Virus record (IMG/VR): IMGVR_UViG_3300037343_000524
Coordinates: 1 to 41,827 of that record
Reading direction: 5' to 3' (one strand)
Source of the DNA: a virus
Length of the DNA stretch: 41,827 nucleotides
The position numbers and the translations under genes are program-made. The notes beneath the pieces were generated by a model. That model searched no databases and was not told where the DNA came from. It was given only the letters and a program-made list of their open reading frames with translations. Below, one piece after another: positions 17,289-25,337 of this stretch. How positions within the stretch are numbered: position 1 is the first letter of the stretch; every line of letters begins with the position of its first letter.

Positions 17289-17669
17289 TCAGACGCCGTC
17301 GCGGGCAATGATACCGACGGCGGCGAGCTGGCTGATTTTGGTGGTGATCTTGGCTCCGTCATCGACGGTGCCGTCGTAGGCGAGGCCTGCGCGCGAGACG
17401 ATCGAGGGGCCGCGCGCAACGACGATGCCCACGGCGTCGGCCAGCGTAGCATCGACGGCATAGAGCAGCACGACTGTCGCGGTTTGTGCACCGTCGCTGC
17501 CACCACTGGTGGCCAGTTTGTATTTGCCGCTGGCAGTGATCTTCCCCAGCACTGAACCAACCGGATAGGGCTGGCCTTGCAGTAGGGTGATCACCTCGCG
17601 GGTGTAGTTCGGGTTGACCTCATATTTGAGGACGTCGCCCATGCTGGGCGGTTCCGTCAGGACGGGCAT
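17289..17669 (-). CDS. head decoration protein, lambda gpD-like
   Basis: A 126-residue protein with the gpD pattern: KYEVNPNYTREVITLLQG, a GSVLGKIT turn, then short beta strands. Decoration trimers bind the expanded capsid and stabilise it against DNA pressure. It sits between the protease/scaffold gene and the capsid gene, exactly as D lies in lambda. Confidence 0.88.
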   Translation of the reverse strand: MPVLTEPPSMGDVLKYEVNPNYTREVITLLQGQPYPVGSVLGKITASGKYKLATSGGSDGAQTATVVLLYAVDATLADAVGIVVARGPSIVSRAGLAYDGTVDDGAKITTKISQLAAVGIIARDGV

Positions 17670-17710
17670 TGGTCAGTCTCCATGGTTTGGGGTGGGGAGG
17701 TGGCGCTGGT

Positions 17711-18106
17711 TCAGCGCTTGGCGTCGGTCGCGGCCTTCTTGGCGGCCGCGATGATCGGGCTGTCTTTGGCGGCAGCTGCGGCCGGGGCGGTGGCGATGAT
17801 GCCAGCGGCATCGCTGCGGGCGGCGAGGTCGGCCAAGACCCGAGCGCGCAGGGCCTCAGGCTTCAGGCCTTTCGAGACAGCATCGGCGGCGTCGATCTGC
17901 ACGCCGAGCCGGGCGGCCTGCGCGCAAACCTGCGCCACCTCGGCTGCCTCGGCGCGAATGGTATCTGCGGTCATGGTGGTGGTGACGGGCGCTGCCGCGT
18001 TCACCGATGGTTCGGGTGTGACTGGTGCGGCCGAAACCGCTGGCATTGCTGCGGGAGGGGCGGCAACTGGCGCCGCGTTCGGTGCGTCGGTGGGTGTGGT
18101 GGTCAT
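17711..18106 (-). CDS. possible internally started scaffold protein (Nu3-like)
   Basis: Within the protease gene an in-frame ATG at 18106 (MTTTPTDAP) follows an AAAGGG site at suitable spacing. It would yield a 131-residue protein made of the Ala/Pro/Thr-rich linker and helical C-terminus. In lambda the scaffold Nu3 is made the same way from the end of gene C. This is an inference from layout and ribosome binding site. Confidence 0.4.
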   Translation of the reverse strand: MTTTPTDAPNAAPVAAPPAAMPAVSAAPVTPEPSVNAAAPVTTTMTADTIRAEAAEVAQVCAQAARLGVQIDAADAVSKGLKPEALRARVLADLAARSDAAGIIATAPAAAAAKDSPIIAAAKKAATDAKR

Positions 18107-19048
18107 CTGTGGACCCTTTCTGCTGGGGGGATTGGTGCCGCGTGGGGCGGCGGCGAAGGAACGGAAGGCGGTGACAGGATCGGCCAGTTCGTCAGCAAGA
18201 CCGGCGGCGATGGCATCGGCCCCGCGAAACACGGCGGCTTCGGTTGCGAGTGCGGCCGCATGCGTCAATCGATCCCCGCGCCCTGCGGCGACGGTTTCTG
18301 CGAAGAGGAAGCGGACCACCTCCAACTCGCGCTGCATCTGGTCGTGCACCGCCTCGGGCAGGGGCTGGTAGGGATTGGCGTCGATCTTGTGCGATCCTGC
18401 GTGGATCAGCGTGACCGCGATGCCCTTCTGATCCAACGCCCCGCTCATATCAGTGTGCAACGCCACGACCCCGATGCTGCCGACAGCGCCGGTGCGAGGC
18501 AGGATGATGCGGTCGGCTTGGGAGGCCAGAACATAGCCAGCCGATAGGGCATGTTCCGCCACGAAAGCGTAGACAGGCTTTTGCGCTCGTGCCGCCCGGA
18601 TGCGATCTGCCAGATCGAAAGCCCCAGCTACCTCGCCACCGAAGCTGTCGATATCGAGCGCAATCCCCCGCACGCCGGGATCAGCCAGTGCGGCCTGCAG
18701 CTGGGCGGCGATGCCTTCGTAGGACGTAAGGCCCGAGGATTGCCCGATCCATGCGCCGCGGTGGACAAGTGTGCCCGAGATTTCGATAACGGCGATGCCA
18801 TTGACCGCCGCAAAGGGCTGGCTGCCGTTGCGCTGGTGGCGCTGGGCCAGATCGTTGCCGAACAGCGAGGCGCGGGTGGGCGGAGACGTATGTTCGACAC
18901 TAGGGGAGAGCAGATCGATGCCATGGAAAGTGATTTCCTGTCCGGTGATGCGCGGCCCAAGCCCGGACAGGAAGGCCAGCGCCTTGGCCGGGTCGACCAT
19001 CAGCGGTGTGTTGAAAGCGCGCTGGGCGATTTGTGCGTGGTGCATCAT
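17711..19048 (-). CDS. prohead protease, S49/SppA-like, fused to scaffold (gpC-like)
   Basis: A 445-residue protein. Residues ~80-295 form an S49 (SppA/ClpP-like) serine protease: the structural segment LDIDSFGGEV, the nucleophile in AEHALSAGYV (Ser169), and the general base in AGSHKIDANPY (Lys221), 52 residues later as in SppA. Residues ~300-445 are an Ala/Pro-rich linker plus charged helix, a scaffold-like tail. It directs and processes procapsid assembly. A strong AAGGAGG site precedes the start, which overlaps the portal stop by four bases. Confidence 0.88.
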   Translation of the reverse strand: MMHHAQIAQRAFNTPLMVDPAKALAFLSGLGPRITGQEITFHGIDLLSPSVEHTSPPTRASLFGNDLAQRHQRNGSQPFAAVNGIAVIEISGTLVHRGAWIGQSSGLTSYEGIAAQLQAALADPGVRGIALDIDSFGGEVAGAFDLADRIRAARAQKPVYAFVAEHALSAGYVLASQADRIILPRTGAVGSIGVVALHTDMSGALDQKGIAVTLIHAGSHKIDANPYQPLPEAVHDQMQRELEVVRFLFAETVAAGRGDRLTHAAALATEAAVFRGADAIAAGLADELADPVTAFRSFAAAPRGTNPPSRKGPQMTTTPTDAPNAAPVAAPPAAMPAVSAAPVTPEPSVNAAAPVTTTMTADTIRAEAAEVAQVCAQAARLGVQIDAADAVSKGLKPEALRARVLADLAARSDAAGIIATAPAAAAAKDSPIIAAAKKAATDAKR

Positions 19049-20541
19049 GCGCCCTCCTTCGGGTCGGGTTTTTCATCGCTGGTCTCGTCGGCTTCATCGT
19101 ACTTGGCGCTGTCCTGATCTGCGTCTGTCGCCGTGCTTGCGCCCGGCCCCTGTGCGGGTGATCCGGGGCGACGGAAGTCGAGGCCCAGCGCCAATTCGCG
19201 TTTGCGCTCTGCAGCGATTTCCCGATCCACCTGTTCGGCGTCGTATCCCCGCTCCGCCAACGCTTGGGTGCGCGACTTCAGGCCCGCTTCGATCTGCAGG
19301 ATCTCGGCCGAGGCGTCCTTCATCGGGTCGATCCAGTCCCATTTGGTCGGCAACCAGGCGCAGGTCTGATATTGCCGCCGCTGGCTGTCATAGCCGGGCA
19401 GTTCCAGCGCGCCTGACAACACGGCAGTGTCCATCCAGCGCACCCAGACGGCGCGGCAGAGCTGATAGACCAGCACGCCATGCTGCCAGGCCGAGATGCG
19501 GCGGCGGAACTCGATCAGGCTGATCCGCGTGTTGGAGAAGTTGCCCTTCGCCGTATCGCCAGTCAGATAGCCATAGGGCACGCCCAGCGCGGCCGCGATT
19601 TGTAGCAGGGTGCGATACTGGAACGGCTCATAAGTGCCGCCTGAATCCGGGGTGGCGGGCGTCGAGATGTCCTCGCCAGGATCGAGCCGCACCACTTGGC
19701 CGGGTTCGACTTCCAGATCCTCGTCGGTTGGGTCAAGCGGGGTTTCCGGGGCGGGCGAGGTGATGAACATCGCGAACATCGCTGCGATTTTCTTCCGTTC
19801 CAGCTCGGCATCGTCATAGAGGTCGAGGGTGAACAGCTTGACGATGGCGGCTGCAAAGCGCGACACGCCGCGCAGCTGGCCCGCTTCGACCGGGTCCAGC
19901 ACATGGATCACATCTGCGGCGGGCACGCGTACCGTTTCCCCAAGCAGCCCCGGATCGGTCAGATCACCGGGATGACGGCGCAAGAAGTGATAGGCGACGC
20001 GGCGGCCGATGCCGTCGAATTCGATACCCTGACGGATCAGACCCACGCCGGGCAACGTGCGGTTCATGTCGAGCGGCAGCATTTCAGAGGGCAGCATCTG
20101 CAGTTGCAACGGCACCGTCAGACCGTCTTCTGCCCGGCGCGGCCGGATGCGGATGAAGACCTCGCCGGACAGGAATACCTCGCGGGCGGCCCGGCGCTGC
20201 AATCCGTAGAAGTCTGTCAGCCCTTCGGCGTCGGCATCGTCCGTCCAGGCCAGCCAAAGCGCCTGCAACTCTTCTTTCTTGGCAGCATCAATGATGGTCG
20301 ATGAGGGCTTGATGCCGTCGCCCACAACATTGCTGGCGAAGCTTTCCACCGCATTGGCGGCATAGCCATTATTCCTGACCAGCCAGCGCGCGCGGGCTGT
20401 GATCGTGTCGCCTGAGGCCGCGATCAGCGTGTTCACATGGGCGCGGCTTGCGCGGAATCCGCGCAAGCGACGATGGGCCTGCGCTGCGTCAAAACCGCCA
20501 ATAATGCTGCCGATGCGCTGGCGAAAGGCCTCGAACGCCAT
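19045..20541 (-). CDS. portal protein, lambda gpB family
   Basis: A 498-residue portal of the Phage_portal_2 (lambda gpB) type. The N-terminus has GFRASRAHVNTLIA and NNGYAANAVESFASNVVGDG, a highly characteristic block; the middle carries the ADVIHVLDPVEAGQLRGVSRF crown/wing segment, and the C-terminus is charged and disordered. Twelve copies form the DNA gate at one capsid vertex and contact the terminase. It overlaps the protease gene by four bases. Confidence 0.92.
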   Translation of the reverse strand: MAFEAFRQRIGSIIGGFDAAQAHRRLRGFRASRAHVNTLIAASGDTITARARWLVRNNGYAANAVESFASNVVGDGIKPSSTIIDAAKKEELQALWLAWTDDADAEGLTDFYGLQRRAAREVFLSGEVFIRIRPRRAEDGLTVPLQLQMLPSEMLPLDMNRTLPGVGLIRQGIEFDGIGRRVAYHFLRRHPGDLTDPGLLGETVRVPAADVIHVLDPVEAGQLRGVSRFAAAIVKLFTLDLYDDAELERKKIAAMFAMFITSPAPETPLDPTDEDLEVEPGQVVRLDPGEDISTPATPDSGGTYEPFQYRTLLQIAAALGVPYGYLTGDTAKGNFSNTRISLIEFRRRISAWQHGVLVYQLCRAVWVRWMDTAVLSGALELPGYDSQRRQYQTCAWLPTKWDWIDPMKDASAEILQIEAGLKSRTQALAERGYDAEQVDREIAAERKRELALGLDFRRPGSPAQGPGASTATDADQDSAKYDEADETSDEKPDPKEGA

Positions 20542-20544
20542 GGA

Positions 20545-20760
20545 TCACAGGCCCTTCGAGGCCACGGTGCCCCAGCGCCGACGACGCGGGGTGCCGGTCG
20601 TGGCTGTGGCGATCCGGGTTTCCAGATCGCTGATGGCGTTCGCCAGTTCGGCGTCCGAGCCATAGTTGATCGACTTACCATCATAGCTGACAGAGCGGAC
20701 ACCAGCATACCGCGCCTCCTGAAGTGCTGCCAAAAGCGCGCGCATTCGTTCCAGATCCAT
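20545..20760 (-). CDS. gpW-like head-tail joining protein
   Basis: A 71-residue protein with the gpW layout: an N-terminal helix (LERMRALLAALQEARYAG), a short hairpin (VRSVSYDGKSINYGS) and a second helix ending in a basic tail. gpW plugs the filled head beneath the portal. It lies between terminase and portal genes with three-base and one-base gaps, as in lambda. Confidence 0.85.
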   Translation of the reverse strand: MDLERMRALLAALQEARYAGVRSVSYDGKSINYGSDAELANAISDLETRIATATTGTPRRRRWGTVASKGL

Positions 20761-20761
20761 C

Positions 20762-22819
20762 TCAGTCCCTCATGAAGTTCGGTGTGTAGGCCCGGCGTTT
20801 GCGCCGGGGCGTGGTCGGTGTTCCGGCCTTGGGCAGGGTGGGCGACACCGGTTCAGTCGCGATGGCGGTCGGGTGCGCCGGTCGGGTTTCCACCCCGGCC
20901 TGCGCTTCCAGCCGCCGCCAGGTCGCCTCATCCCAGCGATCGGCGCCCATGATCCACGCCGCCGCACGCGCATAGACCCGCGTGTCCAGCGCCTCGTTGC
21001 GTTCGCGCATCTTCTGCCATTCCTGGTGGGCATAGCCGCGCTTGTTCCGAACTGTGACCAGCTGTTCTGCCACCAGCTGCTTCAGCCATTCGGTGTCGAT
21101 CCAGTCGGGCAGATGCACGGTGCCGGGGGCGTCCAGCACGCCCAGCGCCCGGTCTTCGTCCGAGGGTCGCTCCAGCCGCAGGAAGCGGTAGGTTTCGGTT
21201 TTGAAGGTCGCCGTGGCCACCGACCACAGCCGCGCACCCCGGCGCAGACGTTTGCCGCCGATGGTGGCGTCGACGAAGGTCGGGCCTGATACCGGCGTCG
21301 CGCGGTTAAAGCCCTCAAGGCCCTTGATCGGTGAGACTTGGTCGAACCCCTGCTTGCGCGCCCATGCGTAAACGGCTGGCGCTTCATAGCCAGTGTCGAT
21401 GGCCAGCTTGCCGATCAGCATCACCGCACCATTGGTGCAGGCCCAGGTCCGACTGAGTAGGGCCGTTAGCTTGTCCCAGCAGGCAGGATCGTCGGGGCCA
21501 CCGGCAACGACGATGTGGTCGACGAGCCAGCTTTCTAGGCCACGCCCCCAGGCCCAGACATCGACCTCGATGCGATCCTTCTGCACATCGACGCCAGCCG
21601 TCAGGAACAGGCCTCCAACTGGGATCTGTGTCCCAAAGGCTTCGCGGCGCTCTGCCAGCCGCTGCCATTCCGGCGCATCGCCACTTTCGACCCATGTCTC
21701 GCCCAGCAGAGTGTTGCGCGCGGCGCGCAGCATTTCCTCGGAGCCCTGCGCCGCCAGCCAGTCCCGCGCGATCTGCTGCCAGCTTTTCCAGCCAAGCGGA
21801 GAATAGAGCGCTGAGATGTGGAACCCAATCGAATGCGGATCGGCCGATATGGCCGTTGCCCGCCATTCCCCGCGCTCCAGCATCTGGGTCTTGTGATGCT
21901 CGGCGATGGGCTTCTCGCAGCCCTCGCAATGATAGGCCGCCGTGTCAGGCCGCCCCTTATCCCAACGCAGCCTCTCAAACTGCAGCCATTGCATCGCCCC
22001 GCAGTGCGGACAGGGCACGAAGTAGCGCCGCTGGTCTGATGCCTCGAACTCACGCTCGATGCGGCTGATGCCCCGGATCGTCGGGGTGGAGACCATGAAC
22101 ACCTTGCGCCGGTGCGAGAAGGTGGTGGTGCGCGCCTCGGCCAGCGTGACTGGATCACCTTCTTCGTCGGCGGACGCCGGATAAGCGTCCACCTCGTCGA
22201 GGAAGATGTACCGTGCGGGCATCGACCGCAGGCCGGTGGCGCTGTTCGCCCCGGTAAGCACCAGGATACCGCCGGGGAATTCTTTCGACAGCATCGAGTT
22301 GCCAGCGTCGCGCGACCGGGCCGGATTGACCCTTTCGCGAAGTGCGGGGCTTTCCGCGATCAGCGGATCAAGCCTCCCGCGCGACGTGCGCTTGGCCATC
22401 TCGACTGTCGGCAGCACCGCCAGCATCGGGCCGGGCGCGTGGTGGATCACAAAGCCAATCCAGTTGTTGCCAGCCTCGGTCGCGCCAACCTGCGCCGCCT
22501 TCATGAACGAGATGCGCTGCGCCGGGTGGCGCGGCGACAGCGCATCCATGATTTCGCGCAGGTAAGGCGCGCGGGCCGTGCGATATCGCCCCGGTTCGGC
22601 AGCCGCACGCGACGACAGCCAGCGATGCGCATCCGCCCATTCCGATACCGTCAGATCCGGATCGGGGCGCATGCCCTTGCGCCAACTGCGCAGGATGTCC
22701 TCGGCCCCATCAAACCCAAGGTCGAGATCGTCCGTCAGATCGTCGCTGGTCAGATCATCTTTGTCATCATCCAAGCGAGACCCGGAGATCGGCGAGGGCG
22801 TCGAGGTGCTGTCTGACAT
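20762..22819 (-). CDS. terminase large subunit, lambda gpA family
   Basis: A 685-residue packaging motor and nuclease of the gpA family. It has an acidic N-terminal tail (residues 15-40), a Walker A-type segment KAAQVGATE (about 107-115), Walker B FLDEVDAYP (about 206-214), and two CxxC pairs (PCPHCG and HCEGCE) forming a likely zinc site. The C-terminal nuclease carries the AGVDVQKDRIEV and DTGYEAPAVY segments with acidic metal ligands. It overlaps the small subunit by 53 bases. It packages DNA by cutting at cos-type sites if it behaves like lambda. Confidence 0.93.
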   Translation of the reverse strand: MSDSTSTPSPISGSRLDDDKDDLTSDDLTDDLDLGFDGAEDILRSWRKGMRPDPDLTVSEWADAHRWLSSRAAAEPGRYRTARAPYLREIMDALSPRHPAQRISFMKAAQVGATEAGNNWIGFVIHHAPGPMLAVLPTVEMAKRTSRGRLDPLIAESPALRERVNPARSRDAGNSMLSKEFPGGILVLTGANSATGLRSMPARYIFLDEVDAYPASADEEGDPVTLAEARTTTFSHRRKVFMVSTPTIRGISRIEREFEASDQRRYFVPCPHCGAMQWLQFERLRWDKGRPDTAAYHCEGCEKPIAEHHKTQMLERGEWRATAISADPHSIGFHISALYSPLGWKSWQQIARDWLAAQGSEEMLRAARNTLLGETWVESGDAPEWQRLAERREAFGTQIPVGGLFLTAGVDVQKDRIEVDVWAWGRGLESWLVDHIVVAGGPDDPACWDKLTALLSRTWACTNGAVMLIGKLAIDTGYEAPAVYAWARKQGFDQVSPIKGLEGFNRATPVSGPTFVDATIGGKRLRRGARLWSVATATFKTETYRFLRLERPSDEDRALGVLDAPGTVHLPDWIDTEWLKQLVAEQLVTVRNKRGYAHQEWQKMRERNEALDTRVYARAAAWIMGADRWDEATWRRLEAQAGVETRPAHPTAIATEPVSPTLPKAGTPTTPRRKRRAYTPNFMRD

Positions 22820-23303
22820 GGGTTTCCAGCACCCTCTGCAGGATCGCGGCCTCGATGATCACCGGTGTTCCGGTTTGTTTTTCAACTCCCAAAGCCACTT
22901 CGGCTGCCATCAACGCCGCAACTCTGCTGGGCCAGGTGACCCAAGTGTCGCGTTCTTGCCGTGCGAGGCGAAACACCAGCGCCTCCGCCCGAGCGCGGTC
23001 GACCAAGGTGCCCTTCTTCTTCTGGATGCCAAGCTGCTTGTCCTGCGCCTGGTAGACGGTCAGCGCCGTGCGGGCCTTCAAGTACGACGAGCTGTCGGCG
23101 GGACCAGAAAATCCGCTGTCACCGCCGGTGCTGCGGCGCTGCTGGTCAGGATCGGTCATGTCGGCCCGGCGCACATCGGACGCGGCGGCGTTGATGGACC
23201 CGTCGCTATAGACCACCAGCCGACTGGCTTTGCGTGCCTTCTGAATGGCCCCGCGCGACAGGCCGGAGTGGGCGGCATACTCGCGTTCGGACATACCTTC
23301 CAT
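22767..23303 (-). CDS. terminase small subunit, Nu1-like
   Basis: A 178-residue protein with an N-terminal helix-turn-helix (SEREYAAHSGLSRGAIQKA), a linker with polar residues and a helical C-terminal half that probably oligomerises. It recognises packaging sites on phage DNA and recruits the large subunit. Two starts, 23303 and 23294, are possible. It heads the leftward late operon, with a divergent control region upstream. Confidence 0.85.
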   Translation of the reverse strand: MEGMSEREYAAHSGLSRGAIQKARKASRLVVYSDGSINAAASDVRRADMTDPDQQRRSTGGDSGFSGPADSSSYLKARTALTVYQAQDKQLGIQKKKGTLVDRARAEALVFRLARQERDTWVTWPSRVAALMAAEVALGVEKQTGTPVIIEAAILQRVLETHVRQHLDALADLRVSLG

Positions 23304-23431
23304 GGCTATTGAATTTACCTCAAGATATTGGAACTAAACAGAAATACCGATCTTATTCAGTTGATTACACTCCCGCTTAGAGCGATTCTGGGTGCAAGAA
23401 AACGATGCAACTCACCCCCGGAGACCACGCC
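23304..23431 (+). promoter_or_regulatory. divergent control region between late and small early genes
   Basis: This 128-base AT-rich stretch lies between the leftward terminase operon and the rightward small-gene block. It includes GATTACAC (23363-23370) and a 17-base element GAAAACGATGCAACTCA (23398-23414), both repeated upstream of the gene starting at 24278. It is the obvious place for promoters of both operons, though no clear -35/-10 pair stands out. Confidence 0.5.
23398..23414 (+). repeat. 17-base leader repeat, copy 1
   Basis: The element GAAAACGATGCAACTCA is identical to 24243-24259. Both copies sit about 20 bases before the start codon of a small early gene, preceded at different distances by GATTACAC. 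A shared operator, promoter element or translational control signal is likely. Confidence 0.6.
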
Positions 23432-23632
23432 ATGACCACCAAGACCACCCCCGCCAAAGCCCCCAGCGAAGCCCTGCTTCTGGAGATCGCCACCAAGCAT
23501 TTCCACAGCATCGAGACGCTGGAGACGCAGAACAGCGACCGCCTCGACTTCCACGATGTGGCGGTCTGGGCGATCCGCTCCGCGCTGGAAGCGGCCTATG
23601 CCGCAGGACTCGCCGCCGCCGCGAAACGCTGA
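23432..23632 (+). CDS. small DUF6900-like protein
   Basis: A 66-residue protein: after a short Thr/Lys-rich start it reads ALLLEIATKHFHSIETLETQ and SDRLDFHDVAVWAIRSALEA, a pattern seen in small plasmid and phage proteins labelled DUF6900. Function unknown. The ATG at 23432 has a GGAG site. It is the first gene of a rightward block of six closely spaced small genes. Confidence 0.7.
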   Translation: MTTKTTPAKAPSEALLLEIATKHFHSIETLETQNSDRLDFHDVAVWAIRSALEAAYAAGLAAAAKR

Positions 23633-23646
23633 AGGAGGGCCGCGAC

Positions 23647-23868
23647 ATGACCATGGCCACCACCACCATTCGCATCGACCTAGACACGCTGCCCGACCAT
23701 CTCGACCGCAGCCGCCTGAACAGTGTCGCCGCCAGCATCGAGGACGCGCTGAAGGAAGCGGGCGTTCGGGCTGACTGCTCGGATCTGTTCTCGCACATCA
23801 AGATCGACCTGCCGACCGCGCAGCTGGCCGCCGCCAGCGTCGTGCTGGTCGACCTGCAGTTGATCTGA
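23647..23868 (+). CDS. small conserved phage protein, unknown
   Basis: A 73-residue protein with a beta-type start (TTTIRIDLDTLPDHLD) and a helix with SIEDALKEAGVRAD. A strong AAGGAGGG site lies just before the ATG at 23647 and fixes the start; the longer frame back to 23392 is a shadow of the preceding gene. The family is not recognised. Its place in the small-gene block suggests an early, host-directed or plasmid-type accessory role. Confidence 0.65.
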   Translation: MTMATTTIRIDLDTLPDHLDRSRLNSVAASIEDALKEAGVRADCSDLFSHIKIDLPTAQLAAASVVLVDLQLI

Positions 23869-23877
23869 GGCAGCGCG

Positions 23878-24174
23878 ATGAGCACGCGCGCGCAGATCGC
23901 CATCCAGATCGGCTCCGACAAATGGGCGCATGTCTACGTCCATTTCGATGGCTACCCGGCCCACATGCTGCCCGCGCTGGCGCGCTGGAAGCCCGAGGAC
24001 ATCCTCACCGCCCGAGAAATCCGGCAGGTCATGCCTGACACGCTGGATTGCTTCAATCCGCCCCGCGATCCGCGCATCCTGCCGCGACCGACGCAGGAGT
24101 TTGCCCACCTGTACATGTGGATCGGCTGCCAGTGGGTGACGGTCGAACCGAAGGCCGATGTGGGCAAAGTGTAA
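23878..24174 (+). CDS. conserved hypothetical protein
   Basis: A 98-residue protein beginning STRAQIAIQIGSDKWAHVYVHFDGYP, a pattern of beta strands with an aromatic cluster; the end has YMWIGCQWVTVEPK. The family was not named with confidence. It starts ten bases after the preceding stop and is followed by a roughly 100-base gap with a second leader repeat, so it may end the first transcription unit of the block. Confidence 0.65.
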   Translation: MSTRAQIAIQIGSDKWAHVYVHFDGYPAHMLPALARWKPEDILTAREIRQVMPDTLDCFNPPRDPRILPRPTQEFAHLYMWIGCQWVTVEPKADVGKV

Positions 24175-24242
24175 TCAGAAAGCACTGATATTGCTTGGAA
24201 TTGCCTACACTAGCCGCCCCATCGGAGCGATGGTGATTACAC

Positions 24243-24259
24243 GAAAACGATGCAACTCA
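24243..24259 (+). repeat. 17-base leader repeat, copy 2
   Basis: Identical to 23398-23414 (GAAAACGATGCAACTCA), here directly preceded by GATTACAC (24235-24242). A reverse copy of the core GTGTAATCA occurs at the end of the preceding gene near 24170. The element is probably a shared control signal for the two halves of the small-gene block. Confidence 0.6.
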
Positions 24260-24277
24260 GCCAAGGAAACCCCCGCC

Positions 24278-24505
24278 ATGACCACACGCCGCGCGACCGA
24301 CAACGCCAAAGCCCTCGACGCATTCATGACCACCAAGTTCCAGATCGACGCGATGCTGGCGCGCTTGACCGCCCTGAGCGAAGACCACTTCGAGACCCGC
24401 CCGGACGAGATCAATTGGGGCGATGTCGGCACCCTGAACCACTATGCAAGCCTGCTGCGCCAGATCACCGACAGCGCCTTCAAGGAGGGCGAACATGCCG
24501 CTTGA
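24278..24505 (+). CDS. small hypothetical protein
   Basis: A 75-residue, mostly helical acidic protein (KALDAFMTTKFQIDAMLARL; HYASLLRQITDSAF). The start at 24278 follows an AAGGAAA site. It overlaps the next gene by 11 bases. No family recognised; the helical content suggests a small protein-binding or oligomeric factor. Confidence 0.65.
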   Translation: MTTRRATDNAKALDAFMTTKFQIDAMLARLTALSEDHFETRPDEINWGDVGTLNHYASLLRQITDSAFKEGEHAA

Positions 24506-24719
24506 TCCCGCCCAGCGCCACCAGATCGAACAGGACGCGATCACTGCCGCGTGGGAGGCCGAGCGCCTCGCCGCCTGCGACGACGCCATCGCCCTGCTGC
24601 GCGAGATCGTCGATCTGGACCGCGACGACGATGGCGACGTGATCATCGGCACGGACGCCGACGGCCACAACGACCTGATGTCGCGCATCACTGCCTTCCT
24701 TGCCGCCAACGACGAATAG
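24495..24719 (+). CDS. small acidic hypothetical protein
   Basis: A 74-residue protein with a helical start (AQRHQIEQDAITAAWEAERL) and a very acidic segment around VDLDRDDDGDVIIGTDADG, which resembles a calcium-binding or DNA-mimic-like loop but is not a proven motif. An AAGGAGGG site precedes the ATG at 24495. Unknown function. Confidence 0.65.
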   Translation: MPLDPAQRHQIEQDAITAAWEAERLAACDDAIALLREIVDLDRDDDGDVIIGTDADGHNDLMSRITAFLAANDE

Positions 24720-24730
24720 AGGAACCCGCC

Positions 24731-25285
24731 ATGACCAAGCTGACAGAAACCCAGTCCATTATCCTCAGCGCCGGGGCCCAGCGCCCCGAAAACATCGCCC
24801 TGCCGCTGCCCAAGGGGCTGGCCGGTGCGGCGGCGAAGATGACCGTCTCCAAGATGATCGAGCATGGTTGGCTGCGGGAGGTCGACGCCAACATTCGGCG
24901 GGGCGAACCGCTCTGGCGCGAAACCGGCGATGGGCATGGCACGACGCTGGTGGTGACCGAAGCGGGGCTGCTGGCCATCGGTATCGAGCCGGTGGTGGCG
25001 AAGACCGTGGTCGCGATCCGTGAACATGCTGCCAAGACATCCGCGCCGATATTGCCAGCTGCCACTCAGCCGAAGCTGCGCAGTGGCACCAAGCAAGCCA
25101 CGTTGATTTCCATGCTGCGCGCGCCCGATGGAGCGACGATTGAGGAGATCATGACGGCCACAGGCTGGCAGTCGCACACGGTTCGCGGTGCGATGGCCGG
25201 AGCACTGAAGAAGAAGCTGGGCCTCGAGGTCAGCTCGGAAAAGGACGATGCGCGGGGAAGGGTGTATCGATTGCCTGCGGCATGA
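24731..25285 (+). CDS. DUF3489 protein, probable DNA-binding regulator
   Basis: A 184-residue protein. The C-terminal ~70 residues match DUF3489: GTKQATLISMLRAPDGATIE, then ATGWQSHTVRGAMAG and LKKKLGLEVSSEK, a winged-helix-like fold. The N-terminal half contains a second winged-helix-like stretch (TVSKMIEHGWLREV). It is found widely in alphaproteobacterial phages and plasmids and is probably a transcription or DNA-binding factor. It is the last and largest gene of the rightward small-gene block. The start at 24731 follows the previous stop by 11 bases. Confidence 0.8.
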   Translation: MTKLTETQSIILSAGAQRPENIALPLPKGLAGAAAKMTVSKMIEHGWLREVDANIRRGEPLWRETGDGHGTTLVVTEAGLLAIGIEPVVAKTVVAIREHAAKTSAPILPAATQPKLRSGTKQATLISMLRAPDGATIEEIMTATGWQSHTVRGAMAGALKKKLGLEVSSEKDDARGRVYRLPAA

Positions 25286-25311
25286 CCCGCACCTTCCCCG
25301 ACTGTGACGCA

Positions 25312-25334
25312 CCGCCGCCCCAACCGGGCGGCGG
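25312..25334. terminator. hairpin between convergent genes
   Basis: A perfect 9-bp stem CCGCCGCCC/GGGCGGCGG with a 5-nt loop lies between the convergent DUF3489 and DUF7220-like genes. No strong T tract follows on either side, so it may be a bidirectional pause or rho-assisted terminator. Confidence 0.5.
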
Positions 25335-25337
25335 CTG

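Noticed and set aside
16334-17311. Rightward open frame of 325 codons opposite the capsid gene
   Set aside because: Antisense shadow of the gpE-like capsid gene.
3412-23303. The cluster as a gene transfer agent
   Set aside because: Only the tail-tip genes match GTA order; terminase, portal, protease, decoration and capsid genes are lambda-like, and lysis, methylation and replication genes are present, pointing to a phage.
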